Assembly (NCBI GenBank): GCA_014281115.1
Contig: JACONQ010000012.1
Span: 1,860,001 to 1,924,000 of the forward strand
From: Laburnicola sp. R22_1
Lineage: Eukaryota > Ascomycota > Dothideomycetes > Pleosporales > Didymosphaeriaceae
Reading direction: 5' to 3'
DNA: 64,000 bases
Shown: positions 33,700-45,639 of the stretch, piece after piece
Layout: each line of letters starts with the position of its first letter
Numbering within the stretch: the first letter of the stretch is position 1
Program-made: the position numbers and the translations under genes
The notes under the pieces: model-generated
Told to the model about the DNA's origin: nothing
Databases searched by the model: none
Seen by the model: only the letters and a program-made list of their open reading frames with translations

Positions 33700-36600
33700 A
33701 TTCTAGGGCCTAGTTCAACCTAATTTATTTATTCATATTTGTTTATGGTTAACCTAACCTTTTATAAATTATAAGACTTGATAGTAAATATAACTAAAGT
33801 TTAATAGGTAAAGTTGTCAGATATAGGGGTATTCTTGATGAGATGAGATGGGAAGTGGTATGGTTGATTGATTGATGTTTTTTCCTTGTTCTTCCTGGAG
33901 AAGCTCGGCTATCGCGAGAAGTATCTATCTAGTGCCAAGACACACTAGTACTATTTGGGATAGTACAGGGGCAGTGCAAAACAGTGGTGCGCCGGCCTCT
34001 TTTGATTTCAAAGTGAAAACACTGTGATTTACACTGATTGCCAGTGTGTACAGGCCATATGATCGGACACACCTACCCACCGTAATTCACAGTGAAATCA
34101 CAGTGATTCACAGGGACTGTCTATCTAACAAAAGTATATATAAAAAGTATATATATAGTATTAAATTAACTATCTAGAAGTAGAATAATAAAAGCTTTTA
34201 TTTTAAATAATATTATAAAAAAGTAGAGTATTCTACTTAGTAAATAAAACACTATAGTAGTATTTTTTTACAACTAAGAGGTTTCTAATAAAAATATTAT
34301 AATAATAGTAGTTATTCCTCCTACTATTATATATATAGAAAAGCGTTTTAAGATATTAATAAAAAGAAGTTAGGTATAGTATATATAGTATTAAATTAAC
34401 TACTTAAAAATAGAATAATAAAAGCTTTTATTTTAAATAATATATTATTAATTAACTATCTAGGGGTAGAATAGTAAAGGCTTTTATCTTAAATAATATA
34501 ATAAAAAAGTAAAGTCCTCTACTTAGTAATTATTAAACTCTTTAATAGCTCTCTAACTATAAATATTAAATAACTTAATTTTAAAATACTAGAAAGCTAG
34601 TTTACTATTATAAAGAATACTTCGCGCACGTTTTGTACACAGTATAACGCTATAAGAGAAAGCTATAGGTGTGCTAAAAATACTATAAATTAAGGTAAAG
34701 CAATAAGACTAGTTTAGCAACTATTTAGGGACAGAGCATATGCAAATTAGCCAGCCCCTTATAGAGTTAATTACGAGCTGTACTATAGTCTATAGGTACC
34801 AAAGTTAATAATAGTAATATAACGCGTGGTTGCCTGCGCAGTATAATAAAATCTGCAACTGGATCGAGTGTTTATCTATCCACCACATAATACATTCATT
34901 TAATTGTCCTACAAGACCTCGAGGTTAGTCGCTATGTCTATTCCTCGCCCCAAAGACTAGTTTACTATATATATTAAAAAGTTAAATTTAAAAAACTTAG
35001 TATTATATATATTAAAAAGAAAGAATTTTTAAATATTATGAATATTACTAAGTAGGAGGCTCTGCTTTTTATTATATTATTTAAAATAAAAGCTTTTATT
35101 ATTCTAATCTTAGGTAGATAAATTAACGCCACACACTATATACTAGATACTAGATTATAGTTTCTTTTATTTTACTTCTTTTTATATATAGAATAGACTT
35201 AATCTTACTTAGAATCTTTATATAATAAAGATTTTTAATACTAAAAAGCTTATAATATTTTTCTTTTTAAAAAAGTATTAAAGTAAAAATTTATGTGGCA
35301 TTAAATTAACTACTTAGAGGTAGCGTAATAAAGGCTTTTATCTTAAATAATATAAAAAAAGTAGAGCCCCCTACTTAGTAATTAAAAAGAGCGTAAAAAA
35401 GAATAAAAATTTATATATAGAATTTTATACGCTCTTTTTAATTACTAAAAAAGGCTTTACTTTAATTATTATATTATTTAAGATAAAAGCTTTACTTTAA
35501 TTATTATATTATTTAAGATAAAAGCCTTAACATATATATTATTTAAAATAAAAGTTTTTATTACTCTATTTTTAAGTAGTTAATTTAATACTATATATAC
35601 TATATTACGCGCTAAGGCTACTAAGCTTACTTAGTAGTTTAAATTCGCTTTCTTTAATTATATTAGGAAAAGTTTTAAGCAAGTATAAGCATCTAGAGTA
35701 CCTAAATAGCTCTGCGCGCGCCTATATACACCTACACACTAAATACGCTTAAAGTGTACTAATAATACTACTTTTTTAGTATATATATATATATATATAA
35801 GGTTATATAAAAATACGTACCTATACTACTAGTATATGTAGAGTAGCTAAAGTAGCTAAGATACTTTAGATACCTATACTACTTATAAAATACTAATTAA
35901 TTAGTAAATAAAGCTCTTTAATTAATTAAACTTTAACAAAGGCTTAGTAATTTACTTAGTAAACTGCTTAGTAAGATTTAAAAAATTAGAATTTTTTTAA
36001 AGTATAAAGTTAAAGTCTTTTACTAGATAGTAATTACTAGTTAATATAATAGTATTAATTACTAGCGTGTTATATAGAACTACTACCTAACTCTAACTTC
36101 TAAGTTTTATAGGTTTAGAAATAGAAAAATATAATTTTATAATTACTTAAAAGAATTAGATTAGGCAAAAATTAGTGGCTTAGCAAAGAACACTATTTTA
36201 AAAGTTTAAACTTTAGTAACTTTTTAACTACTTTATTATTATTATTACTTTTTTAAAAATTTATATAATAATATTACGTAATATATATAATAACTAGTAA
36301 AATAAAGAGTTTTTATTAATTACTAATTAATTATATAATAAAAATAGTATTTTTAAATTAAATAATTAAAGACTAGTATTTTCTCTATAAATCTATTAAA
36401 ACATTACTTATTTAGACTATTTATATATATCTGCGTAAGTCTATATATATCTATATATCTTTATGTATTTTTGTGCTAGTAAATTGCTGATATAAAAATA
36501 TGTATAATTACGCAAGTCTGCGCACGTCTACGCATAATGCGTATAGTTAAGCAGAAAAACTTTCCTAATGTACTAAGTAGAAAGCTCTATTATTTTTATT

Positions 36601-36720
36601 ACTACTAGTAGTATATTATTTAAAATAAAAGCCTTTATTATTCTATTCTTAAGTAGTTAATTTAATACTATATACACTATATAAAACTTAATAAAGTACT
36701 TAACAGATCTATATTAAAGA
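33700..36720. repeat. 3-kb AT-rich island of decayed repeats
   Basis: Almost pure A/T with no open frame on either strand. It opens with a decayed arm of the MITE family (about 33727-33785: TTTATTCATATTTGTTTATGG, then AACCTAACCTTTTATAAATT). After it, one repeat unit recurs: AGTATTAAATTAACTA, TAGAATAATAAAAGC, TTTTATTTTAAATAATAT, AAAAAGTAGAG, CTACTTAGTAA. Forward copies are near 34140, 34385, 34445 and 35295; inverted copies near 35035-35110, 35430-35600 and 36570-36690. Forward copies on the left and inverted ones on the right suggest nested elements with long inverted termini, heavily mutated by RIP. The island separates STAND-like B from AAA+ 2. Confidence 0.8.
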
Positions 36721-37078
36721 TCTGGTCCAACCCAATTGGTGGACGAATCCTAGCGTAGTGAAGGACACCGCTGCGCACTTCGTACTCGGACTTGGCGCCC
36801 CGAACCAGACCGCAAGACTGCACACCATGCGACCGTTCGCGAATGATTAATTTTGTCTCTCCACACAGCCTCGATCTTCTGGCCCCCAGTGTAACAAAAT
36901 CCGGAAGGTGTGTTGCGAGCTAGGATGGCAGGAATGACGCATGCGCGGTTCCCGCACCTCGTGCTCAATAAGATCAATAAGCTCAGCCGCACAGCTTGGC
37001 TACATGAAATTCTGAGGCATAAAGCTTGCGACAGAGCCGTTGGACCTTGCGACGGGAACTTTCGTGATTTTGGGTGCT
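36721..37078. other. Upstream region of AAA+ 2
   Basis: Normal base composition resumes abruptly at about 36720. No gene seen; presumably the surviving promoter of AAA+ 2. Confidence 0.5.
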
Positions 37079-40012
37079 ATGGCTACTGAGCAACCCCACG
37101 AATCGGAATCGGCCGAACAGGTTGCAGCACCAGCCCCAGACTGAGTTTCTTTGCTTATCGTGCGACAGACGCTGGCTGAATCCGCTAAGGAGGAGGCATA
37201 TAAACGATCTATACAACTTCTCGAAGCCCGGACGGCTACTTTGGAAGCAGCATTGTCGCGATTTCTTCCCCAGGGCATACCTCAAAGCCTGCCCCAAGCT
37301 CCAATCTCGCCCTTCCAAGTCCCTTTCTCTTTCCCGTACCACCATTTCTTATACCCGCCACAGCCACAGTCTTTCTGGCCGCTTCAACTAGCGCACTCAC
37401 CAGTTCAACCGCAAGCTCAGGCGCCCGCTCAAGCACCGACACAGGCATCATCCTCGGCACAAGAAGTCAGTGTATGTATCTTCCTTGGTCACATCCTTCG
37501 TTGAAAATATTCATTAAGCACAGGTTCCCGCTGGCGAGGAAAGCACACCTGATCCAGCCAAGGCTACAGAGACAAGCCCGACCACAGATGCGAAAAAGGC
37601 ATCGGCAGATAGCACTGCCGTTGTTGACAAAGCGAAAAACGGAGATAGTAAGGAAGAAGCTGCCGATGATAAGACTTCACCTAAGGAGCAGGAAGTCAGC
37701 CGTATCAAGACCGTCATCAACAAGGTGAGTCCATCGACCTAATAAAGAAAGCATGCGCACATCAGTTACTAAAAGGTAGTAGTGGAATAATACTAAATCG
37801 ATATGGGAAGACGTTGAAGATGACTTCCAGAGCCGTGAGGATACCTCCAACAAAGCTGCAACATATCGACGAAACATCGATGCTCACAATGAAAAGAAGG
37901 TGAGTTGCCTAAGGATCCGTGTGACACGTAAATCATGCTCATTCTACTCGCACTCCAGGTGGAGTTCGAAGACGTCGAGATACATTCACAGGAACTCAAA
38001 AACCTGTTGGTGGAGACCGATAATTGGTGGGACGACATCAAAGAGGACAACAGCCGGGTGATGAAAAGCTCAACGCCGTTTTACCCGTTTGTGTGGAGCT
38101 GGGATAAATACACAAAAGCATGCGAGTCGAAAGAGGATGACAGTGAGGCGAGAAAAGATGCACGTAAAGAGCTGGAGAAGCTCATGCAGTTAATCAGCAG
38201 ATCGACCACTCTAGAGTCATACTTTCGATCCCGCGATGAGCTCAGGAGCTCAAAGAAGATTGAGTTTCAACATCTTTGGACACTGTTCCGACACGGCGGC
38301 GAAGTATACGCGCGTTCGTATACGAACGAACTCCAGATGTTCGAAGTCAGAGATATAGCAACACCACCGTCCGAAGGCAAACCCTTCTTTGTCTCCTGTA
38401 TCGCTTTCGACTGGGATGGATCGAAATTTTCTCCCTACACTTACGACTTTTACATCAAAGAGTTTAGTGGACAGAAGTTGATCAGTAGCCTAGAAGTATT
38501 CCCAGTTGGGTATTTCATGGACGCAGATGGGAACTACAACGATGCGCAGCTACGTGAGCGGCTGATCGAACGTGGAAAGAAATATGTTGAACTCTGCACC
38601 AAAGAGCCAATTTCCTACCAATGCAAGTATGAAGGTACTGCTACAATTACGCCATCAGGTCCTCACAGACTGAGTGCGAAAAGGCGAGCCGCCGACGCGA
38701 AGTATGCTACCTCCAACCAACGGTACCATATGGAGGACGATGAGCTTGACCTCACTACAATCGAGATAACTGGGAAACAGAACAGGGTCATAGTCGACAA
38801 CTACACGTTCATCAAGTCAGAAAGGAATCCGATGAAGCGCGACGATATGCCTCCACTGGGGAAGAAGATCCCATACGTTGATCCAGACTGCGTCTGTGCG
38901 ATTTGCAAGACCTCTCCGTTCCAATGGAAACCAGAGTCCAAACTCGAAGAAGGCTCATTTGGTCCACTCGGCGAAGCCTTCGGCGAGGACGACAAGCGGG
39001 TTCAGTTTTTACCGCCAAGGCTACTCGGGTTTGCTCTCAAGGACAAGGTCTGGGGGCAATTTCTAGTCGACAAGCTCAAGCGGATCAATTTCATTGACGA
39101 TTCTGAGCATATGGAGCCTTTCTGGAAAGAGTTGCAGTTGAGACCGGAAGCAAAGGAGCAGTTAATGGCACTTGTGAAGTTTCACAAAGCACCGGGGTCG
39201 AGAAAGTCCGATGAGGATACTGATGGGACAGATTCCAAGGTCTTTGACGTGATCGAAGGGAAAGGCCAAGGCGTCGTCATCTTGCTTCATGGACCGCCAG
39301 GTGTTGGCAAGACACTGACTGCAGAGACTATTGCGATCGCGACGGGTCGGCCCCTCCTAACCGTGTCAGTAGCTGAGATTGGTATACATGCGCACGAAGC
39401 AGAACGGAAGCTTACGGACGTGTTCGAAGACGCGGCTCGATGGGATGCAGTACTACTCATGGATGAAGCAGATGTATTTGTAGAAGAAAGGCGACAAGGA
39501 GATTTGTCTCGGAATTCGCTCGTCTCCGTGTTATTACGCTGTTTGGAATACTACGAAGGTATGTGGTACCCACGAGTAAAACAACTGGCGGACCGTATAC
39601 TTATCACGTCTCAGGGATCATAATCCTCACTACGAATCGCGTGCGCTCAATCGACCCCGCGATGCAGTCCCGCATTCATCTCGCCATCCGATACCAAGAT
39701 CTGACAGCGGAACAACGTGTTCAGATCTACAAGAATCGTCTCAAGTACATCCCAAACAGCGAAATCGAAGACCGCAAAGCATTGGAAAGATCTCTCGAAA
39801 AAGGCTCACTGACGCGAAGATCAAATAAGGCAAACGGTCGACAGATCCGTAACAACGTAACCAAAGCACGTATGCTGGCACGTTACAAAGACGAGAAGCT
39901 GACGATTGACCACCTGATTGCGGCGGATGAGGATACTTCGGAGTTTATCAACAGCATGTCAGATGTGTTGAATAAGTTCAGAGGGAAGAATGAGTTGGAT
40001 TTTGAGGTCTAA
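37079..40012 (+). CDS. AAA+ ATPase 2 with DUF7025-like N-terminus
   Basis: Paralogue in kind of AAA+ 1, open throughout. Exons 37079-37120, 37169-37471, 37524-37724, 37783-37899, 37959-39558 and 39615-40012; 886 residues. A short coiled helix (SIQLLEARTATLEAALSRFL) is followed by a Gln/Pro/Ala-rich low-complexity stretch and an acidic Lys-rich linker. Then comes the DUF7025-type region (FQHLWTLFRHGGEVYA, KPFFVSCIAFDWDGSKF, RGKKYVELC, NRVIVDNYTF), a Cys cluster DCVCAIC, and the AAA module: Walker A GPPGVGKT at about residue 665, Walker B LLMDEADVFVEER at about 722, NSLVS, ILTTNRV, arginine finger MQSRIHLAIRY. The first intron starts GTTGCA, a weak donor, so the first 14 residues are provisional. 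ATP hydrolysis residues are all present. Confidence 0.87.
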
Positions 40013-41608
40013 GTAAATTGCCAAAAAGCATTCTAAACAGATGCCCTTTACGTCGAGTGTTATCTATCTCTCTAGAGCAAAACAAAGCTATACAGTCTAC
40101 TCATTATAGACTTGGTTGCGATACTGACGTTGCCATCGCGCCTGCCTGCCTCATCTCGCCCTTTCTATTTTCAGTCTGGCGCAGGCGTTTAAAGTGGACC
40201 TCCACTCAGCTCACCGCGCTTTGACGTGTGACAATACACTTTTGCCCTTCACTCCTCTTCTTCATCGACACGTCACATCGTGAAATCTCCCGCTTCATCC
40301 ATTCAGCATGGGTTTACTCGCGCTCTCCGCTAGGTAACGCAAGGCGGACACTGTCCTTCGACAGTCACGAGTACACCGCTTCGACGCAGAAAGTGGCCGT
40401 GTCAAAATCAACATACTGAACATGCACAAGGCGAACCGGGGCGCACAACATCGCTACGGACGGATGCTGGACAAGGACAGCCCTGGAAGTTAGGCTCTGC
40501 TTATTTGCTGGGAGCCGAGCGCGTGTTGAGCGACAGCCTTGCTGGTTCGCCCTTTCGGCCCCCCCACCGACAAAAACATGTTGGTTGTAACGCTTATCGC
40601 CCTTTCAAGGCAGAGACCGCGATGACGACTGGGACGGGCCGCGTTTTGCGAAGGTCCTCGTGGAAGCCCATTCGGAGTGCACTTCTTTGGTGTTGTTGCA
40701 GCTCTATCGCCAGCCATAGCAGCTACGCGCTGGTATCTACTGCCAGATCTACAAGGGTCATCACTCGTGAACTGGCGCTGATATTCGACAGACAAAGAAG
40801 GACATTCCCTTGATCATGTGAAACAGCTGTGCTTCTCCTTTGATATCACGAGAGCATTGCAATGACGTCGAAATCCGCCCGGTTAACGCCCGTGCAATTG
40901 CCCAATCAGTATATACGGCGCACGCTTCTCCACGACCGTTGAATGCCTTCTTCTCACCGCCAGGCTGGTCAAGTGGCTGAACCTGCGGCCAATCCGAAGT
41001 GAGGCTTGCCTTGAAGCTGGGTATGCTATCTTGAACCCGTTTGGGGAGTCCACATTTGTTCTTTGCCTAGCTGCCCAGCTATGATCATAAGGCCACTTTG
41101 CGTAGCAAAGCTACGCCGGTCCACTGTAGGCCAGCGTCCTTCTTAGACAACCAAGACGCCTTTGCCCGAGCAGAGCGAAGCAAAGAGTCTCGTCCTGCAC
41201 CTTCCGACGTAATGAAGCAGTTTGCTACTAGCAAAAGGGCTCTACTTCGCTCACTCCGTGGAGGAATAGGGCAAGGCGTCATGATGGTCGCCCCTCGTGA
41301 GCTTCAGCTGCGATGAAGGGCAAGTCCTCTACCCACTTTGCTGTCCATCCTCCCTCGGGAGTCTGGGTATAAAACTTCATGGATTCTCCTACCGTTGTTC
41401 AGTGCATCTGCAAAACAGGTCTCACAACTTCTCCAAAACTCTTCCTATATCAATCTGCATTTTACCCCTTCTATCGAACGGCGCTTGCTCGGATACTCCG
41501 GCCGAATTTCCCAACATCCCGCTGTACCAATTGTAGCGGTGCAAACTCAAGTTGTACGTCCAGCATCGCTCGACTATCGCCTTAATTACTTACCGAGCTC
41601 CAGCCACC
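40013..41608. other. Intergenic
   Basis: About 1.6 kb with no supported gene. A perfect 7-bp hairpin GCGTAGC-AAA-GCTACGC sits at about 41101-41117. Confidence 0.5.
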
Positions 41609-41920
41609 ATGTGTTATCCCCGTGTCTTGGAGTCTTCCCACTCCTACTCATCCTCAAGCGGCGACGTGGACCAACCCTCGGACACCTGGTACTGCCCCGT
41701 TTGTCATTCTCTCAACATGGACTGGTACAACGTCTGCCCCGTATGCAATCAGGGAAGCAAGTACACGGCAACATGCCAAACCAGCGTGGAACTCGACTCC
41801 TGTCGCGGCGCAGGTCAGCCCGCACCCAACGTGTGGTACTGCCCGAATCCAAACTGCCGGGCCGCGAATTCCGAACTCACCCCAGACTTTTGTCCGGTGT
41901 GTGGGCAGAGGCGATACTAG
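41609..41920 (+). CDS. Small double RanBP2-type zinc finger protein
   Basis: Single exon of 103 residues starting in a perfect GCCACCATG context. It consists of two zinc fingers of the RanBP2 type, which bind ubiquitin or single-stranded RNA in other proteins. Finger 1 is W-Y-C-x2-C-x3-N-x6-C-x2-C (WYCPVCHSLN...CPVC), an exact match to the consensus; finger 2 is W-Y-C-x4-C-x3-N-x7-C-x2-C (WYCPNPNCRAAN...CPVC). A Ser-rich N-terminus and a linker with two more cysteines complete it. No signal peptide or membrane segment. The exact role is not predictable. Isolated between two long non-coding stretches. Confidence 0.75.
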   Translation: MCYPRVLESSHSYSSSSGDVDQPSDTWYCPVCHSLNMDWYNVCPVCNQGSKYTATCQTSVELDSCRGAGQPAPNVWYCPNPNCRAANSELTPDFCPVCGQRRY

Positions 41921-42843
41921 ATAGCCTCGATGGGCACATTTCGAGGGAGCGGTGTCTTTCAGTGCCTTAAGAGTGCGGACTAAGGTCGCTTTCTATCGTG
42001 TCTATTCCAGTCTTGGAGTTTTCCTCCTTGTCTCTTTAGGATCTTCCTCCATTATTTGTCTTTTGATCACGCCCTCTCTCTGTCTTTTTTATTTTCTTGT
42101 GCTAATTATCTGTCCTTTGTTTCTTATGTTGTGAGCATTCTATTTGTCTCCACCGTCGCTCTACCTTCTCCTCCGCCTCGCTCACACCTCCCCCAGATCT
42201 CTATCCTGGATCGCTCCACCCCCAAGATACCCTTTCATCTCTCACTCTCTCTTCCTTCTTTCTATATTTTTCCTTTCCCTTTCCTAGCTCTATTCCGTCT
42301 TGTCTATCTTTTTCCTACCTCCTTCCCACGTCTTTTATCCCTCGCCTTTCTCTCTCTCCTTACCTTCAGTCCAACTCAGTCACTCGTTCCTCTACGTTGA
42401 TGACTCTATCCCCTTTTCTTTTGATGTGATACCATAGACTATATTTCCACAGGCGTATTCTTCCATAGCTATAAAAACAACAAAAATGACAAAAAAAATT
42501 CCCATGTATCTATCTCACTTACGAACCCATCTGCGAAGCGCTGTAGTCGACGAAATGGCTGGTACGAACAGATACAGGACACCGGAAGAGAGACCAAAGT
42601 GTACATACCTCACTCGCGACATCATTCATACAAAATTTCCTTACTAGGTAATGGCTATCACGAAAGACCAAAGCTACCTACCCCACCGAAAACCTCATCA
42701 ACCGCAATCGCACATAGTGTATAACCCCAACCCCACTTCTTCGCCAGCTACGCTACTATGTCCTATGCTGCAGCACACATACCCAATGCTCTCCCAATCG
42801 TCCAAGGAAACCCCTTTCCCCTCTTCCAAACCCCGAAACAACC
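41921..42843. other. Intergenic, pyrimidine-rich
   Basis: No gene supported. The plus strand is strongly T/C-rich from about 41990 to 42410 (possible 3' untranslated region of the zinc-finger gene) and C-rich near 42650-42840. Confidence 0.5.
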
Positions 42844-44918
42844 TCAATCCAGCCCCTTGCCCTCGTTCAAAAACACAATCCCCATCTCCCTAAGCTCTAC
42901 CTTGCGAATCTTCCCACTCGGCGTCTTGGGATACGTATCCACCCAAAAGACATACTTAGGCACTACATCCGATGGGACACGTCAGCGCACGTCCGGAAAC
43001 GATGAAAAAAAAAACAATTACACAGCGTTACGTACGTACCCAAATGATGACTCAACCGCTCCTTAACCCACCTCCTAACCTCCTCCTTGGTAATCCCGGC
43101 CTTGTGCCCTCCTCCCTCCCCACCACCGCCCTCCTCCCTCCGAACCACAAAAGCCGCCACACACTCGCCCAGCCGCTCGTCCGGCACCCCCACAACACTC
43201 ACATCCCCCACGCCGGGCATCCCAAAAAGACAATTCTCCACCTCCAACGGATGGATGTTCTCGCCCCCGCGGATAATCAGATCCTTGATCCTGCCTGTGA
43301 TACTAACATACCCCTGCTCGTCGATACTTGCTTCGTCGCCCGTGTGCATCCACACGCGGCCGTCGGCGTCGGGCACGAGGACGTCGGATGTGCGCGCGGC
43401 GTCGGCCCAGTACCCGCGCATGGTGAGGTACCCCGAGACGAGGAGTTCGCCGCGCTGGTGTGGGGGCAGGATGGTGGATGGGGATGCGGGATCGACGACT
43501 TTGAGGGCGACGTGGGGGAGGGGCTGGCCGACTGTGGTGATGCGTTTTTCGAGCGGGTCCGTGGTGGTGGTCATGCAGCTCACGGGGCTTGTTTCCGTCA
43601 TGCCGTAGCAGATGGTGAGTTGGGTTAGGTTCAGCGTGGAGTGCAGTTTGCGCATCAGTTCGGCGGGGATGGAGGAGCCGGCTGCGATGCCGGTGCGGAG
43701 GTTGTGCAGGCCTGTCGGGGGCACGGCGTTGGTGGCGAGGAGGTCGAGTTCGGCGATGAACATGGTGGGGACGCCGTAGAGGGCGGTTGCGGCGTGGGTT
43801 TGGACGGCGTGGAGGGTGGCGAGCGGGTCGAAGGCTTCGGAGGGGAAGACGATAGTGGAGCCGTGGGTGGCCGTCGCCATGTAGCCTAGGACGGAGCCGA
43901 AGCAGTGGAAGAGCGGGGGTGGGCAGACGATGATGTCCGAGGGGGTTAGGAGCATGCGGTCGCCGATGCTTTTACCGTTGTTGAGGATGCTCTTGTGGCT
44001 TAGGCAGGCGGCTTTGGGCATGCTAGTTGTACCGCTTGTGAATTGGATGTTTATTATTTCGTCGGGGTGGAGGGTGGGCTCTTGGAGGGGGTGTCCCCCC
44101 TGGCCTTCTTCTACTACGTTTTCGTAGGGGGTTGTGCTCCTGTACGCTGATGCGTCGATGCGCCCGGAAGAATTGTTTATCAGCGTTACCGACTGCAGCG
44201 AAGGCACAGCTTCAGACTCCATTTTCGAGCCCTTGAGATTCGGCACCAGGGCCTCGAGCAGCGGTATATTAGACCGTGGTGCCTTATACGGGAGGTTCGT
44301 CTCCGCGCCAATAAGGAGGTGCGAAGAAGCGAGGTGATTGAGCGCCGAGACGACCTGAGGAGCATTGAAAGCGGGGTTCAAAGGGACCTACGCATTGTAT
44401 CAATTTCGAATCCTCAACACCCATGGTACTCGACCTACCAGTATCGCCCCCAGCTTAAAAAGCGCATACGTCGCCGTCGCATTCTCGATATTATTCCCCA
44501 AGCTCACCGCGACTCGATCCCCCTTCTTAACGCCCTGCTTCACCAACCCCCTCGCCAGCGCATCCGAGTCCCGATCAAGCTGGTCGTACGTTAACTGGAT
44601 GCCCTGATGTTGCGATATCACCCTGTTCACATATCAGTTATTCTATGCCTGCATCCGCACATGACGGAAGATTCAACAACCCACGCGTTCCTATCACCGA
44701 ACCGCCCTGCTATCTCTCGAAAATGCTGCGGCACCGTATGCGGCAATAATGGCGGCTGCGTATATACCATCAGCACAATCCCCGCCAAAGAAAATCCACA
44801 GCTCCAGTCCTACCTCTGATGGCCCCTCGACATAAGCGCTTGTGAGTATCCCACGCCTCACCCTACTACGGAACAGCTGCGGCGTCCTCCGTGTACACGC
44901 GCACACCGAGCGAAACAT
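42844..44918 (-). CDS. Mitochondrial-type acyl-CoA synthetase (AMP-forming, ACSF2-like)
   Basis: Activates a fatty or other carboxylic acid to its CoA thioester via an acyl-adenylate. Five exons: 44814-44918, 44661-44755, 44439-44622, 43040-44387 and 42844-42962; 616 residues. The N-terminus is basic with no acid for 30 residues (MFRSVCACTRRTPQLFRSR), a likely mitochondrial presequence. Family motifs follow in order: VPQHFREIAGRFGDRNAW, LTYDQLDRDSDALARGL, A3 FTSGTTSMPK, A5 YGMTETSP, A7 HTGDEASID, A8 GRIKDLIIRGGENIHP and A10 PKTPSGKIRK with the catalytic Lys. One intron is only 38 nt (GTGCGG...GAACAG), but its removal restores a continuous, family-like frame. The last intron is needed to reach the A10 lysine. 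Substrate not predictable. Confidence 0.9.
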
Positions 44919-45639
44919 GGCTGCGCAGCGGAGTCATAGACGTCGCAGATGGTCTTTGGGGAAAGGACACATTGCATACGAAGGGTGCATACAAAGTGTT
45001 GAGTTAGCGAAGTTGGTTTTCGGGAATCAACATGGGAAGGAACAAAGGCCGCGGCTGACCGACACCCAGCACCGGCACCGGCAACCCCGCCGCTTAGACG
45101 AGCTGCGGGGTAGCATGTGGAATGCAGGTACGTGGACCACAGAGACACAGAAAGCCACACCTGTACCTAATACCAGACACAAGACTCTCCATTCCAACCC
45201 CCTATCCATCCAAATAGCCCTCATCGTAATACAAAACGCGACCCCCATCTCACCCCCTCCCAACACGAGAACCCACAACCCGCCAAGCACGACACACCGC
45301 TAGTCCACCTTTCTACAACAAACGTGACACATCCCGGGGGCGGCCCTCTTCCTGCCAACTTTCTGACACGAGATCCGCTGCGCTGCCTGAGTAACACTCA
45401 TTACGCATCCAGCATCCAGCATCCAGCATTGAAAACGAGGTCATGACGAAAACACAACTCCAAACAGAAGCAGCGCCCATGCTCAAAATACTCGAATCCT
45501 CATCCGTATCTAACGACGGACTGATATTGTCACTGACTTAGATGCTAAACAACCTCATCCCACAGGATATCAAACCATAAGTTATCCGAAAACTCCAAAT
45601 GCATGACAAAAAAGCGCGTCATCCCAGCTAAGACACAAG
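44919..45639. other. Intergenic
   Basis: Acyl-CoA synthetase promoter side and RabGAP 3' side; a short run of CATCCAG repeats lies near 45405-45430. No gene. Confidence 0.5.

Noticed and set aside
41101..41117. Perfect 7-bp hairpin GCGTAGC-AAA-GCTACGC
   Set aside because: Isolated, no poly-T or paired element, and hairpins of this size arise by chance.
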